From assembly GCA_000442125.1 (NCBI GenBank), contig KE546971.1, positions 1,056,583-1,120,582 on the forward strand: a stretch of DNA of 64,000 nt, given 5' to 3'. The translations under genes were made by a program, and so were the position numbers. This document shows positions 33,790-47,141 of the stretch, one piece after another. Numbering within the stretch: position 1 is the stretch's first letter; the number at the start of each line of letters is the position of its first letter. Source of the DNA: Opeltia flavorubescens (Eukaryota > Ascomycota > Lecanoromycetes > Teloschistales > Teloschistaceae). The notes under the pieces are model-generated. The model ran no database searches. It had not been told where the DNA came from and worked only from the letters and a program-made list of their open reading frames with translations.

Positions 33790-36189
33790 CTACTCACTCA
33801 TTTCATCCCCTTCGACCTCTGTCTCGTCCATACCGCTCTCCTCCTCTGCCTCCTCTTCGCCGTTGTCCTCCTGACGATTCTCCCCTAGGAGATCCAAGTC
33901 AAGATCATCCAGGCTTTCTTCCTGCTTGAGTCCTGTTCCCTGTCGCCGTCCTTCCGGCTGTCTCGGCCCTTTCCTTACCCTCCTCTCCTCTGGCGTTGCA
34001 CGCTCAGGAAGCTCGTCGGCCTGCTCTCCGCTCTTTCTGACCATTTCGTCTGCTATCATCGCCCTTATCCCATCTTGCTCCTGTTTTCTCTTTCTCTTCC
34101 CCGGCCTGTGCACCACCCCATTACGAGAAACCCCGTTCCCTTCCTTTTCCAGCCTCCGAACTGCTCGATCTAGTGCTCTCTTGTGCCCAAGCGCCCCTTC
34201 GCCATAATCTTCCTCTTCTCCCTCATTCGGTACGAGCCCTCCAGGTGCCCCTAATCGTTCATCTCCCGAGTCATAGTCATCCGCCATGTCGTAAATCCGT
34301 TTCATTGCTGCATAACCAGACCGCTGCCCCCGCCTCCTTTTTCGTCTTCGGATCTCATCATGTACCTCGATCAGCTGCTGGTGAAGAATATGTTCCACCC
34401 GCATCTTCCGGTTAATATCTACGGCCTTCTGATGTGATGTCTGCGGTCTCGATCGACGATACGAATACGCATTGACGTTACTGGGAAACGTTGCATGGCC
34501 TGCTCCGGGAGGGACTGCTGGCGATATTATCGGTGTGTTGTCTCCACGAGCCTTCAAGACTAGCCGCACGTTGGCTAGCTCGGGACGGTCGCCCCAAGGG
34601 CGTCCGGGATCATCGTGAACCCCAGGAGAGATGTCATGCATTGAGCCAGTCATTCTCATATCCGGGCCCGGATACTCTGTCGCTTGTGCTCTTGACAACC
34701 CATAATCTCTATGACTTGGACTTGGACTGCGATCTGGCTCTGATAGTGGAGGAATACCTTGATCGTCAGGAGCACCTAGCTATAAATCAGCTCANTGAGA
34801 GAAGTTGCCAGCCAAGATTTATTTCATTGGTAATATTTCCTCCTAAGAGTCGAATGAAATGGACCAAAATCCGAACAACCAGATGGTGGAGAGAAGAAAC
34901 AGCCAAAGCTTACCCCGTTTAGTCTTTTTCATCGGTGGACCAACAGTCTCATCTTCTTCTAGGATCCTTTTTCTTTCCAGCCGTTTCATCTCACCATACT
35001 CTTTCTCAGACTGCGTATCAACGTTTTCGGCATTGGCTTGCTCCTCAGTCAAATGTTCGAATGGAGGGACCTTGAATGGGGGTTCTTCCGGAGAGCCTAC
35101 TTGCCCTCGCCCGAATGGATTATTCTCTGCTGACTGCGCAGAAAAATCGCTTTCAAGATAAAACCAAATAAGCCACAAGAATGCTTTGGCCCGACTTCGC
35201 GAGCTTAGCGTTCCACGCATCACTAAATCGAAAAAGTCTCGGGGCGGGGAAAAATGGGTTTCCGAGATTTTTGGCGCATATTGAGAAAGAACGAAGATGA
35301 GATTGACCGGATTTGTTCGTGGTATCGGAAGCCGCTTTACTTTCTCGATTGTGGTCGGTTGATTCGCATCCTCAGATGCACCTTTCAATATCGATTTCAG
35401 CCTAGGAGCGTCCTGAAGCTGTTTGTATGCATTTGGATCCTGATGGGCCTGTAGCGATGGGATAGAGTGATATGTACGAAGTTGAGCGCGCATCTCTGGG
35501 AAGACTGCAGGTTGTCAGTACATGGTCGGGAAGTATCGCTTTATCCAGATGCGCTCACAATTTAGCGTGGTGTTCATACGCCCCACATTGACCAACAAAC
35601 ATATCATAGCCATGCTTAGAGCAGCCGCCCGGTCAGATAAGAGCTTTTCTTTGAGGATCTTGCTAGTTTTGCTACTCCTTGCCATTGCGTCAATATAAAT
35701 TTCCGCGAAAGTATGACCATAATTGCCATCCGAAGCTTTCGTAAAGACTCGTGTCTCATCATCGAATACAGCATGCAGGAAGGCAAATTGTATGTCTTTC
35801 CTCCACAAGGGAACTCCATCCTCCTTCTTTAGATGACGGATCTTGTTTCCGGAATACACTGACCCGATGGTACCGTTGGCATTGCGCCTTGTGTGAGCAA
35901 CGGTCATAGTATGTGAGGGATTGACGTCGGCAGCTCGGGAGTAAGAATCATTCTGAACAGTGCCTTCGTCGTCTTTGTTGCTGTCTTTAGCCTCTTCCTG
36001 GACCCAGATCACGTTGTTTTTGCGACCTCTGCCGGAACCGGGAGTAGAGGTTCGAGGAGCTTGGTGGCTCTGAGGCGACGGGTCTGCGGCGAGGACATGC
36101 TGTAAAGTCTGTCTTGGGTCTGGTTCGTCAATGGAGGGAAGTGTAGTCAAGGGCGCCAACTGAGGCCTAGTAGGAGACTCAGTAGCCAT
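33790..36189 (-). CDS. INO80 chromatin-remodelling complex subunit Ies1-like
   Basis: Exons 35559..36189, 34914..35504 and 33790..34775 give 735 residues. The conserved core is in exons 1 and 2: HLKKEDGVPLWRKDIQFAFL, AEIYIDAMARSSKTSKILKE, MAMICLLVNVGRMNTTLNFF and PEMRAQLRTYHSIPSLQA, then FLWLIWFYLESDF and NPFGRG. I recognise this as the fungal Ies1-type protein, a fungus-specific INO80 subunit acting in the nucleus on nucleosomes; the name rests on memory of the family. The C-terminal half is basic then strongly acidic (EEEAEEESGMDETEVEGDEM) with nuclear-localisation-like RRRKRRRGQR and GKRKRKQEQ. Introns of 54 and 138 nt are GT-AG and phase-consistent; the ambiguous base 34795 lies in the second. 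The start chosen is MATESPTRP; an upstream in-frame Met at 36249 is possible. Confidence 0.75.
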
Positions 36190-37548
36190 TGGCCAGAGCT
36201 TAGAGCAATACAGATTTGGGAGAATGAGGAGACCGGTATTCAGGCCCACATAGAGGATTCGTGACTTAGATTGCGGCAGTGATATAGCGTTCTCATTTCT
36301 CGTTAGAGGGCCGAATATAACAGACGAACGTGGTCCACGATGGGCATCGCTGAATGGTCGGTGCTTGTTATAAGACTATGACTCCACTTGTCCTGAATAG
36401 ACGTAATGATGGGTGACAATAGACCGTTCGCTTTACTATACCAAAGAAAAAGCGACTGGAAAGACTCGAGAGACAGCTTAAACATTATATAGAACGCTTG
36501 GTCCGTGCACCGGCTGATTTTAGATTTTAGATTTGCGACACGAGAATTCAATACATGTAAAGGTTCGATTGCACACGCAGCCTGGCAAGAATTATGGAGA
36601 TGTCACTTTCAAAGGAATTTCAGAGTTCATACATCACAGTTGATGTTAGTCTATCTGAATTTAATGGGAGATGAATAAAAGCCCATCTCCAAAATCAGAG
36701 CCGAAGCTTCTGACGCTCCTGGAAATACCACAATCTCCCTTCCTTCACCTCGACTCTCTGCTAAGGCCAAGACGATGATAAAGGAGCTGGACAAATCTTC
36801 CAGTAAAATGTGTAGGCTTCTCTAGAATCGCTCTGCCTCCACCTGGATATGCCTCGTCAAGCCTGTTCTATCTTTGCATGGGGTATTTCCGTTGATGAAC
36901 GCCAATATGCAATCGAGATACCCTTCTATAAATCATTCATGGTTCGTGAAGCGTCCGATCCTCTCCTGTAACGGAAGGATCATGCTTTCAATGTAAACAT
37001 GGAAGGATTGATTATTGACTGCGTACCATCGGCGTCCGCTTTTGGAGTGAAGTTGGATGAGCAAGCTGCAAGTGCTGAAAGTGCTGAAAGTACTGAAACC
37101 GACAGGAATCTATTGGGATTTTGCAAGAGCATCGATGTAAGTTTGCGCAGGCTGTTCCCAGTCCGGACGCGTAGATAATCTACCGTGGTCGTTGATCTCG
37201 CCACAAAGTTCAGAGAGAACCATGGAAAAGGCGCGAACGGAGGGTATCAACAAACACGCTTCCCACGCCATGCAGGCGCCAGCCGCAAGCGTAATGGAGT
37301 TTTTTCCTCCATGAAGACAAGAAAACCTAACTGTAAAATGTTGACGAGTCGTGTACCGAAGCCAGAGGAGAAGCCTTCCGATAAATGCTGATTGTAAGGA
37401 AAAGAAGAATCGGAAATCGAAAGTCGAAAGGGCTAAATGAAGAGGAAACCTAGATGCTTAGACAATCCAGGTGGTCGTGCAAGATCTTGGACAAGATTGG
37501 CGCTTGTTTGGAGATTCTCCATGACAAGCGCTGTGTTCGATGGATGAT
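36190..37548. other. Intergenic, no gene seen
   Basis: 1.36 kb between the Ies1-like gene start and the DED1 3' end (both minus). It contains a small run of GCTGAAAGT-like units near 37070-37095. Short frames on either strand carry no recognised domain. It probably combines the Ies1-like promoter and the DED1 3' UTR. Confidence 0.35.
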
Positions 37549-39682
<2,134 letters not shown>

Positions 39683-39747
39683 ATTGGACTTTTCGTAAAT
39701 ATTGGGTGATATTGTTTGAAAAAGCTTTGGAAGATAATTTTGATGAG

Positions 39748-39805
39748 CTAGCTTAGACGATTAGTATAGTCTGGCAGAATGAAGTACAAAACCAGATTGC
39801 CTTAC
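39748..39805 (-). other. Probable 5' UTR intron of DED1
   Basis: On the minus strand GTAAGG begins at 39805 and GCTAG ends at 39748, with CTAATCG as a branch box. The 58-nt length matches neighbouring introns. It lies 65 bases upstream of the ATG. Inferred from splice signals only. Confidence 0.45.
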
Positions 39806-40775
39806 CTTTCCGAGAGAAGTTACTTTGAATTACTGCACAGTTTTGCAGGGTTTAGCAAATCTGTAGATTGATGCAGAAAATGAAAAGTGGAAGCTTTTGC
39901 TCAAAGGGAATTTGACCTTGCTCCTCGAAAAACAACCGACGGAAAGAGAAAGAAGACTACGTAGGAAGCCCCGAGGTGGTCTTTATAAGGGAAGACTCCA
40001 GTGATTTTCTAATTTAAACACAGGGACATGGAAGGTAGTAGTGAGGTGAAGAGTAGTGCATAAAAATTTGGAACCTCACTAAGTACTGCCATACAAATTT
40101 GCTTACCTCATCTCCCGCTTAGATACGTCATTTGATTGGCTGTGCAGATATGATAATGACTCTACTTCACTTATTCGAGAAAGCAATTTTAACCACTGAC
40201 GTATAAGAAAAGAAAGATATATTTCTTAATCAATATCATATTTTATGGTTTTCAATGCGTGCTTGACTCGGGATAAACTGAATGATTCATAGGTGGCCTT
40301 CAAGGCAGTATTATTTATTCAACTTGATTTCATCGTAGTCACCGTAATATTGTAATTTATTGCGACTTTTATTTTATCTTATGTATCTGATTCTCATTTA
40401 AAACTTATTGATAGCATTATCAGGACATCAGTCTGAAGTTCAAATCATGTAACTGAGTAATGGTGTTTGTATCCAAGAGTGTACAGCCATACCCTCCACA
40501 TTTTGACTCTGGACGCTAATGAGACTCTATGGAAGACTTTTCTGTAATTACAGTCGGGCTCCTCCGGGTTTGAATAAATGCTGCGACACATCCACTAAGG
40601 ATCAGGAAAAGTAAAACTTTTTGAAGTAGAGTCAACCCTAGAGCGCCAGATGTTTCGTTCATGCCTGTCACTGTTGAGGACTCAATCCCATTATTGGATT
40701 CTTGCTCAGGGTCCGATTCTGGATCACACGCTCAAGCATCAGCGTCTCCGGAATAGGATGGAGAGAGTAGACAAA
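39806..40775. other. Intergenic, DED1 promoter and cyclophilin 3' flank
   Basis: About 970 bases, moderately AT-rich from 40100 to 40450, with no supported gene. The DED1 promoter should be in the part near 39806-40100. Confidence 0.35.
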
Positions 40776-41515
40776 TCAAAGCTCTGCGTGGCTACCTTCT
40801 TCAGGCTTTTCGAGCTCCCCACTCTTGGCAATCTTAACCTCCTTGGACGGCTTGTCTCCCATGCCTTTAGGCACGTTCTCAATCTTCTCGACGACATCGT
40901 ACCCTTCCAAAACCTCTCCAAAGACGACGTGCTTGCCGTCCAGCCAGCCGGTAATGGCAGTTGTAATAAAAAACTGGTTTGGCTGTCAGCATCAGAGGCG
41001 ATGTTGGTCGGATTTCCTTCGTACCTGAGAACCATTTGTATCTTGGCCCGAATTGGCCATGCTAAGCTGCCCAGTCTTGGTGTGCTTCAATTTGAAGTTC
41101 TCGTCGGCAAATTTCTGCCCGTAGATGGATTTCCCACCCGTCCCTAAACATGATGTTAGCAGGACATATTTATGTGCAGACTAGTCATGATACCATCTCC
41201 ATTGGTGAAGTCACCGCCTTGAATCATGAATTGCTTGATAACTCGATGAAAGGTCGAGCCTTCGTAACCATATCCCTTTTCTCCTGTAGCCAATGCACGG
41301 AAATTTTCTGCAGTCTTTGGCACAGTCTTGCCATATAGACCCATTACAATTCTCCCAATTGGCTCATCGCCGTGTGTAATGTCGAAGTAAACCTTGTCAG
41401 TAATCTTCGGCCCCTTTGCGGCTTCGGAGGTTTGTGCAAGGAACAGGAAGCCTGCGGTCACGATCAATAACAAAGATATGACAACTCTTTGAAGGTTCGC
41501 CATCGTGAAGAACAT
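40776..41515 (-). CDS. Cyclophilin B, secretory-pathway peptidyl-prolyl isomerase
   Basis: Catalyses proline cis-trans isomerisation during protein folding in the ER. Exons 41194..41515, 41025..41143 and 40776..40973 give 212 residues. A signal peptide is evident ([20 protein letters not shown], then EAAKGPKIT). The catalytic core has [37 protein letters not shown] and [12 protein letters not shown], including the Arg of FHRV and the Trp of GWLDG. The protein ends HAEL, which resembles an ER-retrieval HDEL signal. Two in-frame starts exist (41515 and 41503, MANLQRV); the second gives a more typical signal peptide. Introns are 51 and 50 nt, GT-AG. It is divergent from the uS13m gene across 227 bp. 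Confidence 0.94.
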
Positions 41516-41742
41516 CAGTCCGGCGGCGGTCGAGCGTTTGGAGATCTGAAGAGATTTGGGTACGATTATGTGGAAGAGGGGAAATCAATAACAAGAGGTG
41601 TCCAGTAAGGTTTCACCGTTTTCGGCAAGACCCTAGCGGATATCGGACTATTCATGCGCCGATCCACCGTGTCAACCTCGACTTCTAGCTGGAGCAACCG
41701 TGAAAGAAAGTCGCGGACGAGCGAGGGGCGCAAGCTTCGACT
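41516..41742. promoter_or_regulatory. Divergent promoter region, cyclophilin B / uS13m
   Basis: Only 227 bases separate the two start codons, so the two core promoters are back to back. No named motif is evident. Confidence 0.5.
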
Positions 41743-42269
41743 ATGGTAAATACCCTTTTGCTCCCTCAAACAACTCCGATTTAGCTGACATCATATACCA
41801 GGTCTTCATCCTGGGCTTCAATTTTCCCGAATCACGACTGGTCAAGGTACTATTTTCCCCAACATCCTGTCTGTCTGCATCTGATTTCTCCAACAGAGTG
41901 CCCTCCAATCCTTCTATGGCATCGGACCTCAGCATACCAAGCGCCTTATGGCGAAACTTTATATTCACGATACAGCGAGAGTTGGCACTCTAGTGGATAA
42001 GCAGGTCTTGGATCTGACTGCTGAACTCTCAAACATGACCATTGAGAATGATCTGAAGCGTAAGGTGCAGGATAATATCAGGCGGTTAAGGGATATGGGG
42101 GCTTATCGAGGGAGGAGGCATGCCATGTCAATGCCCGTCAGAGGACAAAGGACGAGGACTCAGGTAAGGAGAGTGTGGAAAAGCCTTTTGATCCCACAAC
42201 CGTGAACGCTGATTCTTGTACCAGACTGCCACAGCTGGAAAGCTGAATAAAGTGGAGAGGTTTGGTTAG
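41743..42269 (+). CDS. SWS2: Mitochondrial small ribosomal subunit protein uS13m
   Basis: Bacterial S13-type protein at the head of the mitochondrial small subunit. Exons 41743..41745, 41802..41846, 41897..42163 and 42225..42269 give 119 residues. Signature: VFILGFNFPESRLVKSALQS, FYGIGPQHTKRLM, the IRRLRDMGAYRGRRHAMSMP block and VRGQRTRTQTATAGK, which is the S13 C-terminal motif. The first coding exon is just ATG followed by GTAAAT; it supplies the Met before VFILG, and no other in-frame start is available nearby. Introns are 56, 50, 61 nt, GT-AG. The 3' end is 154 bases from the end of the convergent YTM1 gene. Confidence 0.92.
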
Positions 42270-42423
42270 CTCTTGGGAGATGATGGCTGCAGCATTAACA
42301 TCTATGCTACATAATACAGGCGTTTCATGTAAGAACACAAGGGAGCTCCTGATACATCTTACCTGCTGTTCACAATCACAAGCTTTTGTTCTTGTAGACA
42401 GTGGATATCGGGGATTATTAGCT

Positions 42424-43903
42424 TTAAGAGTTCCAGCCGATGATATCCTTACCTCGATTGATCTGCACTCTTTTGTCCTCACCAGCGCTAACTATGCCTA
42501 CATCCGCATTCCAGGCTATACCAAAAACCTTCACCCCATCACCTAAAGATCGCTGTTCTCCACCAGTACTTTCCCTACCGATGCTGTACATATTTTGCCC
42601 CACTCGGCCCTCCTTCTCCGTCTTTGTGGATCGTACGTCCCAGACGCGGCAGGTGCCGTCATGACTTCCGCTCGCTAAACTGTACGCGCTATTCGGATCT
42701 ATTGCCAAGCTCACCACGGCATTAGTATGGCCCCTGAGGGTCATAGCGACGATGTTGGTTGCAGAAGCACGGGGATCAATAAGCGTAATATGTCGTGCTG
42801 ATGTCCCAGCTGCGACAAGGTTTAGGGTAGGAAGAGCCGCCAGAGAGAGAAGGGAGTGGGAAGTTGAGCGTGTGTCAACTGCAGTTGAGGTCGGTAAGTC
42901 CCAAGTCTTCAGCGCATGATCCCATGATGCCGAGTATGCCACTGTCGGATCAGAGGGCGCGAATATAACGGAAGAGACTGGAGCGGAATGGGATTTGAGC
43001 AGTGCAAGAGGTCCGCGCTGAGCTGTCGAAATTGCCGGGCCTACTTTTCTTCGCTTTACGCCCTTCGTCATGTTAGAAGGTAGACATGACTCCGGCGCCA
43101 CAGGTGCGTCCGATTTTCTTGTCGACCATACACCGACTGAGTGATCTGCCGAGGCTGAAAGTATCCGATTGGAGGGCTGATGGACTGCCAAAGCGTCAAC
43201 GCTAGCTGTATGACCATACAGCTCGATTTGTGGGTTAATTGATGACGCTGGATCATCCGACATAGCGCGGTATTTCCATACCCGCACTGTGCGGTCAATG
43301 CCTGAAGAAGCAATTTGCGAAGAAGAGATGAATTTGGTTGCTTTGATGGGAGCAATGTGGCCACCATTCTCCGCGGAAGGCGAGGTTGCTGTGACCTGGG
43401 AGGACATGTTCCATACCCGCAGCAGTCCATCGTAGCTGGCAGACAGTATTCTTTCGTGCCCTGGCTTTTGGATGTCGGATTCCCCTTGCCATGTTCCGGC
43501 AGCCGCTGTGTTAGATAAGACATCCACGGAGCTTACCCAGTCATCATGCTCAAAGGTTGCAAGATGGATCGGCGGTATAGCTGCTTTCACATATTCAAGA
43601 TAGATGGTGGTCTCGGAAGATATGCCATGCTGGGTGAGATAGTCATCCAATGAGCTTCGAAGGAAGGTACCATTAATAAGGAAATCAAACGGCACAGGCT
43701 TCTCATTCTCTAATATGGTATTTACAAGACTTGATAATGCATACCGACGAAAGTCTAGGCGTGTCAATTAAATGATGGTCTGGATGGCATCTTCACGTAC
43801 TGGTATTTACAAGGATTGGCCCGGTCTTTTCAGGCAATGCTATGTCCAATTGTGAGGTCGTTAGCTGAATCCGTACTTGATTTTGCTCCTTTTCTGACGC
43901 CAT
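42424..43903 (-). CDS. YTM1: Ribosome biogenesis WD-repeat protein Ytm1
   Basis: Member of the Nop7-Erb1-Ytm1 (PeBoW) complex that matures 27S pre-rRNA and the 60S subunit in the nucleolus. Exons 43801..43903 and 42424..43754 give 477 residues. The N-terminal ubiquitin-like domain spans about residues 8-95 (VRIQLTTSQLDIALPEKTGP, then FRRYALSSLVNTIL). WD repeats follow: HERILSASYDGLLRVWN, SSGIDRTVRVWKY, NRILSASADHSVGVWS, VAYSASWDHALKTWDLP and LASGSHDGTCRVWDVRST, ending VSAGEDKRVQINRG. The 46-nt intron (GTACGT...CTAG) is needed to attach the true ATG exon; the longer frame running past it has no ATG. The product is Ytm1-sized. Confidence 0.94.
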
Positions 43904-44273
43904 ACTGGTTCAAAGTTCAAATGTCCATTCTCACAAATTCCAGCAACCGAATAGAAAAGTTTGTGCTTGAAGTAGATAATTCTACGGTGGGCTAGTCGGC
44001 ACGGCAAGCGCAATTCTTCAAAAGCTCCACGGTGCCTTTGAAAGCTTGATCCTGTGTCCACGGTGTCTCAGCTTTTACAGATGTTGACAAATTCTCAAAC
44101 GGTCGAACGATTATTGCTTACTCGAAAGACGCTTGTATCTAGAAGCCTTATCTTTGAAATATACCAGGACTTTGTGCGCCCGCCCTGCAATGGCCCCAGT
44201 CGCTATGCTATACGAACGCACAAACGCTTAAAGTGAGCATGACAACGACAAAAGTATCCAAACCAAATGACAG
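43904..44273. other. Intergenic, YTM1 promoter
   Basis: 370 bases between the YTM1 start and the 3' end of the transporter gene, both minus strand. Nothing else was recognised. Confidence 0.35.
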
Positions 44274-46666
44274 CTATCTGTCGCAATACCCTCGTGACTT
44301 AGGTTTACTCCCGCTAGCCCACTCTTTGACTGTGAGTGATGTGGTGTACACCATAACTAGGAAGCCAAAGACACATAGGCAAATGTCCGTGATCTGTTGC
44401 CGTCTTGTTTGTGCTACCGCTTTGAGATGGAGTAGTGCCTATCGAAATTAGTATCTTGTGAGGCAATACAGCTGTCGACACCTACCGGGTACACATAGAC
44501 AAGTGGCAAGCAGCAGAAAGTGCCAATGACTGCTACAAACTTGTCCAGATCACCAGCGCCTCCCCATGCGATAAGAGCACACACCATGACTAGGCAAAAC
44601 CGAAAAACATTCTTCCCTATCTTGATTCTTGGATTATTCTTCCCGCTTCGGGTGAAGAAGGCATTTTCCATTATCCTGATCGCAGGGAACAGTTGGAGCG
44701 GCGTAGATAGGAGGATGGCTAGCGAATACAGAAACTGCACAGCGTTGACGAATTTATCGTCTTGTGGCAGATTCAGCAGCACCACGGTCTTGGTGGAGGA
44801 TCCAAAGGCTGCATATGAGAGTGCGCCCATACTAATGAAGACCACTGTGATGATGACCATGACGGCGGCCAGGACAGGAGGAAACTTGGATGGCTGTCTC
44901 ATGGATTCTTGTATTGGAAGGATAAGGCCAACACCTTCAAACGTGAAAATTGCAGTCCCAATGAAAAGACTCCAATTCTGGGGATTAAAGTTAACAATGT
45001 CGGCAACCCCATGATGGATGGCAATTGTGAAGAAGTCGTAGTAGTACAAGTATATGAGGCCCAGCAGAATGAAGAAGTCGGCTATGTATGCTGTCAAAGA
45101 CAGCGCGGAGATGTCTCGTATCAGTGACAACGGTAAGAAGATGATTAGTTGCATCAGGACCATGAATTTGATATCAATCCAAGTCCGGCAATCAGAAACA
45201 GCGAGTATGAACGCCTGGAGGTTCTCCGATGTGAATACAATGTAGGCAGACACAAACCCGATTTGACTCAATGCCACCGAGGACAAGATCAGTACACGGA
45301 GCCATTTACCGTACAAGATGCCTCCCATATCACCAAACGATGCTTCAACCTTCAAGCGAGTGTTGACAAGCAGGATGAAGCAATAGTAGCTGAGAGCGGC
45401 AACAAACAGCAAGACCAGATTACTGAACAGCATTCCCCCGTTCAGGTAAGCTTTCGGGAGGAACAGAACCCCCGTCCCGACGAAAGACTTCAACAACATA
45501 GATGCAGCTCCAAGCGGCGAGTTCCTCCCGACAGGTGCCCTACTAGACACCTTTCGTTTACGACGGCCCGGAGTGGCTGGAGTTAGTAATGCGCTCCCCT
45601 CGCCATATTGACGATTGTCGTCCCCGTCTGCCGGAATGTCGAAGTAGTCGTAATCTTCTCCGGCATCGGAAGCATAATACTCGTCGCTTTCCTCGTCCTC
45701 TTCTTTGATTTCTTCCAACTCCTCGCCAGCAAAATGGCCATAGAGAGTGAGAAACTCAATGAAATTATTGGTGAAGAACCTTGACGGGGCAGCTGGCCCT
45801 ACTTCAATATCGCGAATGACGCCCCTACTACCCGAGTGAATGTCCGGTCCCGGATGGACAGGTCCTTGACGCCTTAGATAATTTCGCCTGAATCCACCAG
45901 GAACCTTGATTGAAGAGATGTCAAGAGTTTCGTTTTCGGGTTCTGGACGATGAACATGAAAACTACGACTACGCTTAACGCGTGGGCCACGCTGTGATGA
46001 GGATTCTGCTTCCTCGGTCCAGCGATATACTTCCCTAGTCATGTCACCGCCCTGAAGCTGCAGGCTAGAGAAGTCATCGTTGTCTGTCCCCGCGACATTC
46101 TTTCGATGTTTTGTGTCAGGCAAGGAGCTCACGGAGGATTCTTTCGCAGCCTGGACAGGGGTGCTGCTACCGTTGATACTGCTACTTTTAGAAGGATGCA
46201 CGAGATGCCTCCTCACGACTTCGGGATCCTCGTTGGGGCGTGGTTGAAGGCCTTGAAAAGACCTAGTATCGACAGAGCCATAGGTTGTGGGCGGACCGCT
46301 CGCTGACAAGGAGGAAGCAGCATTTAGAGGTAGTGTAGGAAGATTAGGTGTACTGTAACGCGGTGGAGTGCCAAATCTCGGCGGGCTGCCAAAGGAGCCT
46401 TGAAGGGCGGCAGCAAGAGCTGATTGACCGGGCCCACTGGTGCTGACTGGTCCTTCAGCGCCTGCAAGCGGAGCTTGGACGTCCTGGACTGGCTGCCCAG
46501 ACGTCCGACGGACGGGAGGATTGTTCGAAGGGCCGGTAGAGGCAGCAGGGGACAATGCCAGACGGGCTATCGAGGTGGCACGAGAGGCCGAACCCGCTAC
46601 TGGTGAACGACCTCGTGGCGACGGTGAGGTTGGGACGGGCCGAGGCTTTGAACGCTGCCCTGACAT
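44274..46666 (-). CDS. Vacuolar amino-acid transporter, Avt3/Avt4 type (AAAP family)
   Basis: Exons 44486..46666 and 44274..44438 give 781 residues. A long N-terminal half (about residues 1-375) is Ser/Pro/Arg-rich and probably cytosolic, with an acidic patch (EELEEIKEEDEESDEYYASD). Membrane helices then begin at SPLGAASMLLKSFVGTGVLF, the typical first helix of the Aa_trans family, and continue through FEGVGLILPIQESMRQPSKF, YAAFGSSTKTVVLLNLPQ and IGTFCCLPLVYVYP. The final exon adds HLKAVAQTRRQ and the last helix. The 47-nt intron is GT-AG; reading through it adds a spurious tail. The first Met of the frame is 46666 (MSGQRSKPR). Yeast Avt3 and Avt4 export neutral or basic amino acids from the vacuole; the substrate here is not known. 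Confidence 0.88.
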
Positions 46667-47141
46667 TCTGACAGACACAAGAGCTGTCTTTCATCCATCG
46701 ATATTGGGAATAGAAAAGGCGTCAGGTCAAGTAGAGGTATTCCACTGGCTGGGAATCAGGACATATTTTGGGATTTCTGTTCGAAGGATGTATCACGGGA
46801 AGCCAGTGTCAGCGTGATCGGAATGGCGGCGGAGACCACAAGACCAGTCTTCAATACTAACGGTACCAATGGTCCATGGGGTGTGAAATTGTACTGACAC
46901 AATAGATGGGAAGGTAAAGAATTAACCGAGTTCTTGTAGGTATGAAATCATTCGTTTTGGGCGACGTTGGCCCGAATTGAGGCTGAGACTCAGGGCTGCT
47001 TAGCTGAAAGGCCTCCCGGAAGTAGCTACGCCGCCGGAGGGGCCTGGGAGCGTACATTCCTCCAATAATCAAGCTTCAAATGCAAAAGCGATGTCTGGTC
47101 AATGCAGGTAATCCAGTACTATCTATTTCATAACCCCTATA
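46667..47141. other. Intergenic, transporter promoter and peptidase 3' flank
   Basis: 475 bases between two minus-strand genes; nothing specific was recognised. Confidence 0.35.

Noticed and set aside
36303-36551. 82-codon minus-strand frame upstream of the Ies1-like gene
   Set aside because: No domain, no splice link to the gene and unremarkable composition.
41948-42205. uS13m starting at the internal Met MAKLYIHD
   Set aside because: Upstream exons encode the conserved VFILGFNFPESRLVK...FYGIG region of S13, so this Met is internal.
44520-45014. Plus-strand frame of 164 codons opposite the amino-acid transporter
   Set aside because: Entirely antisense to a conserved membrane domain, with no recognisable family.
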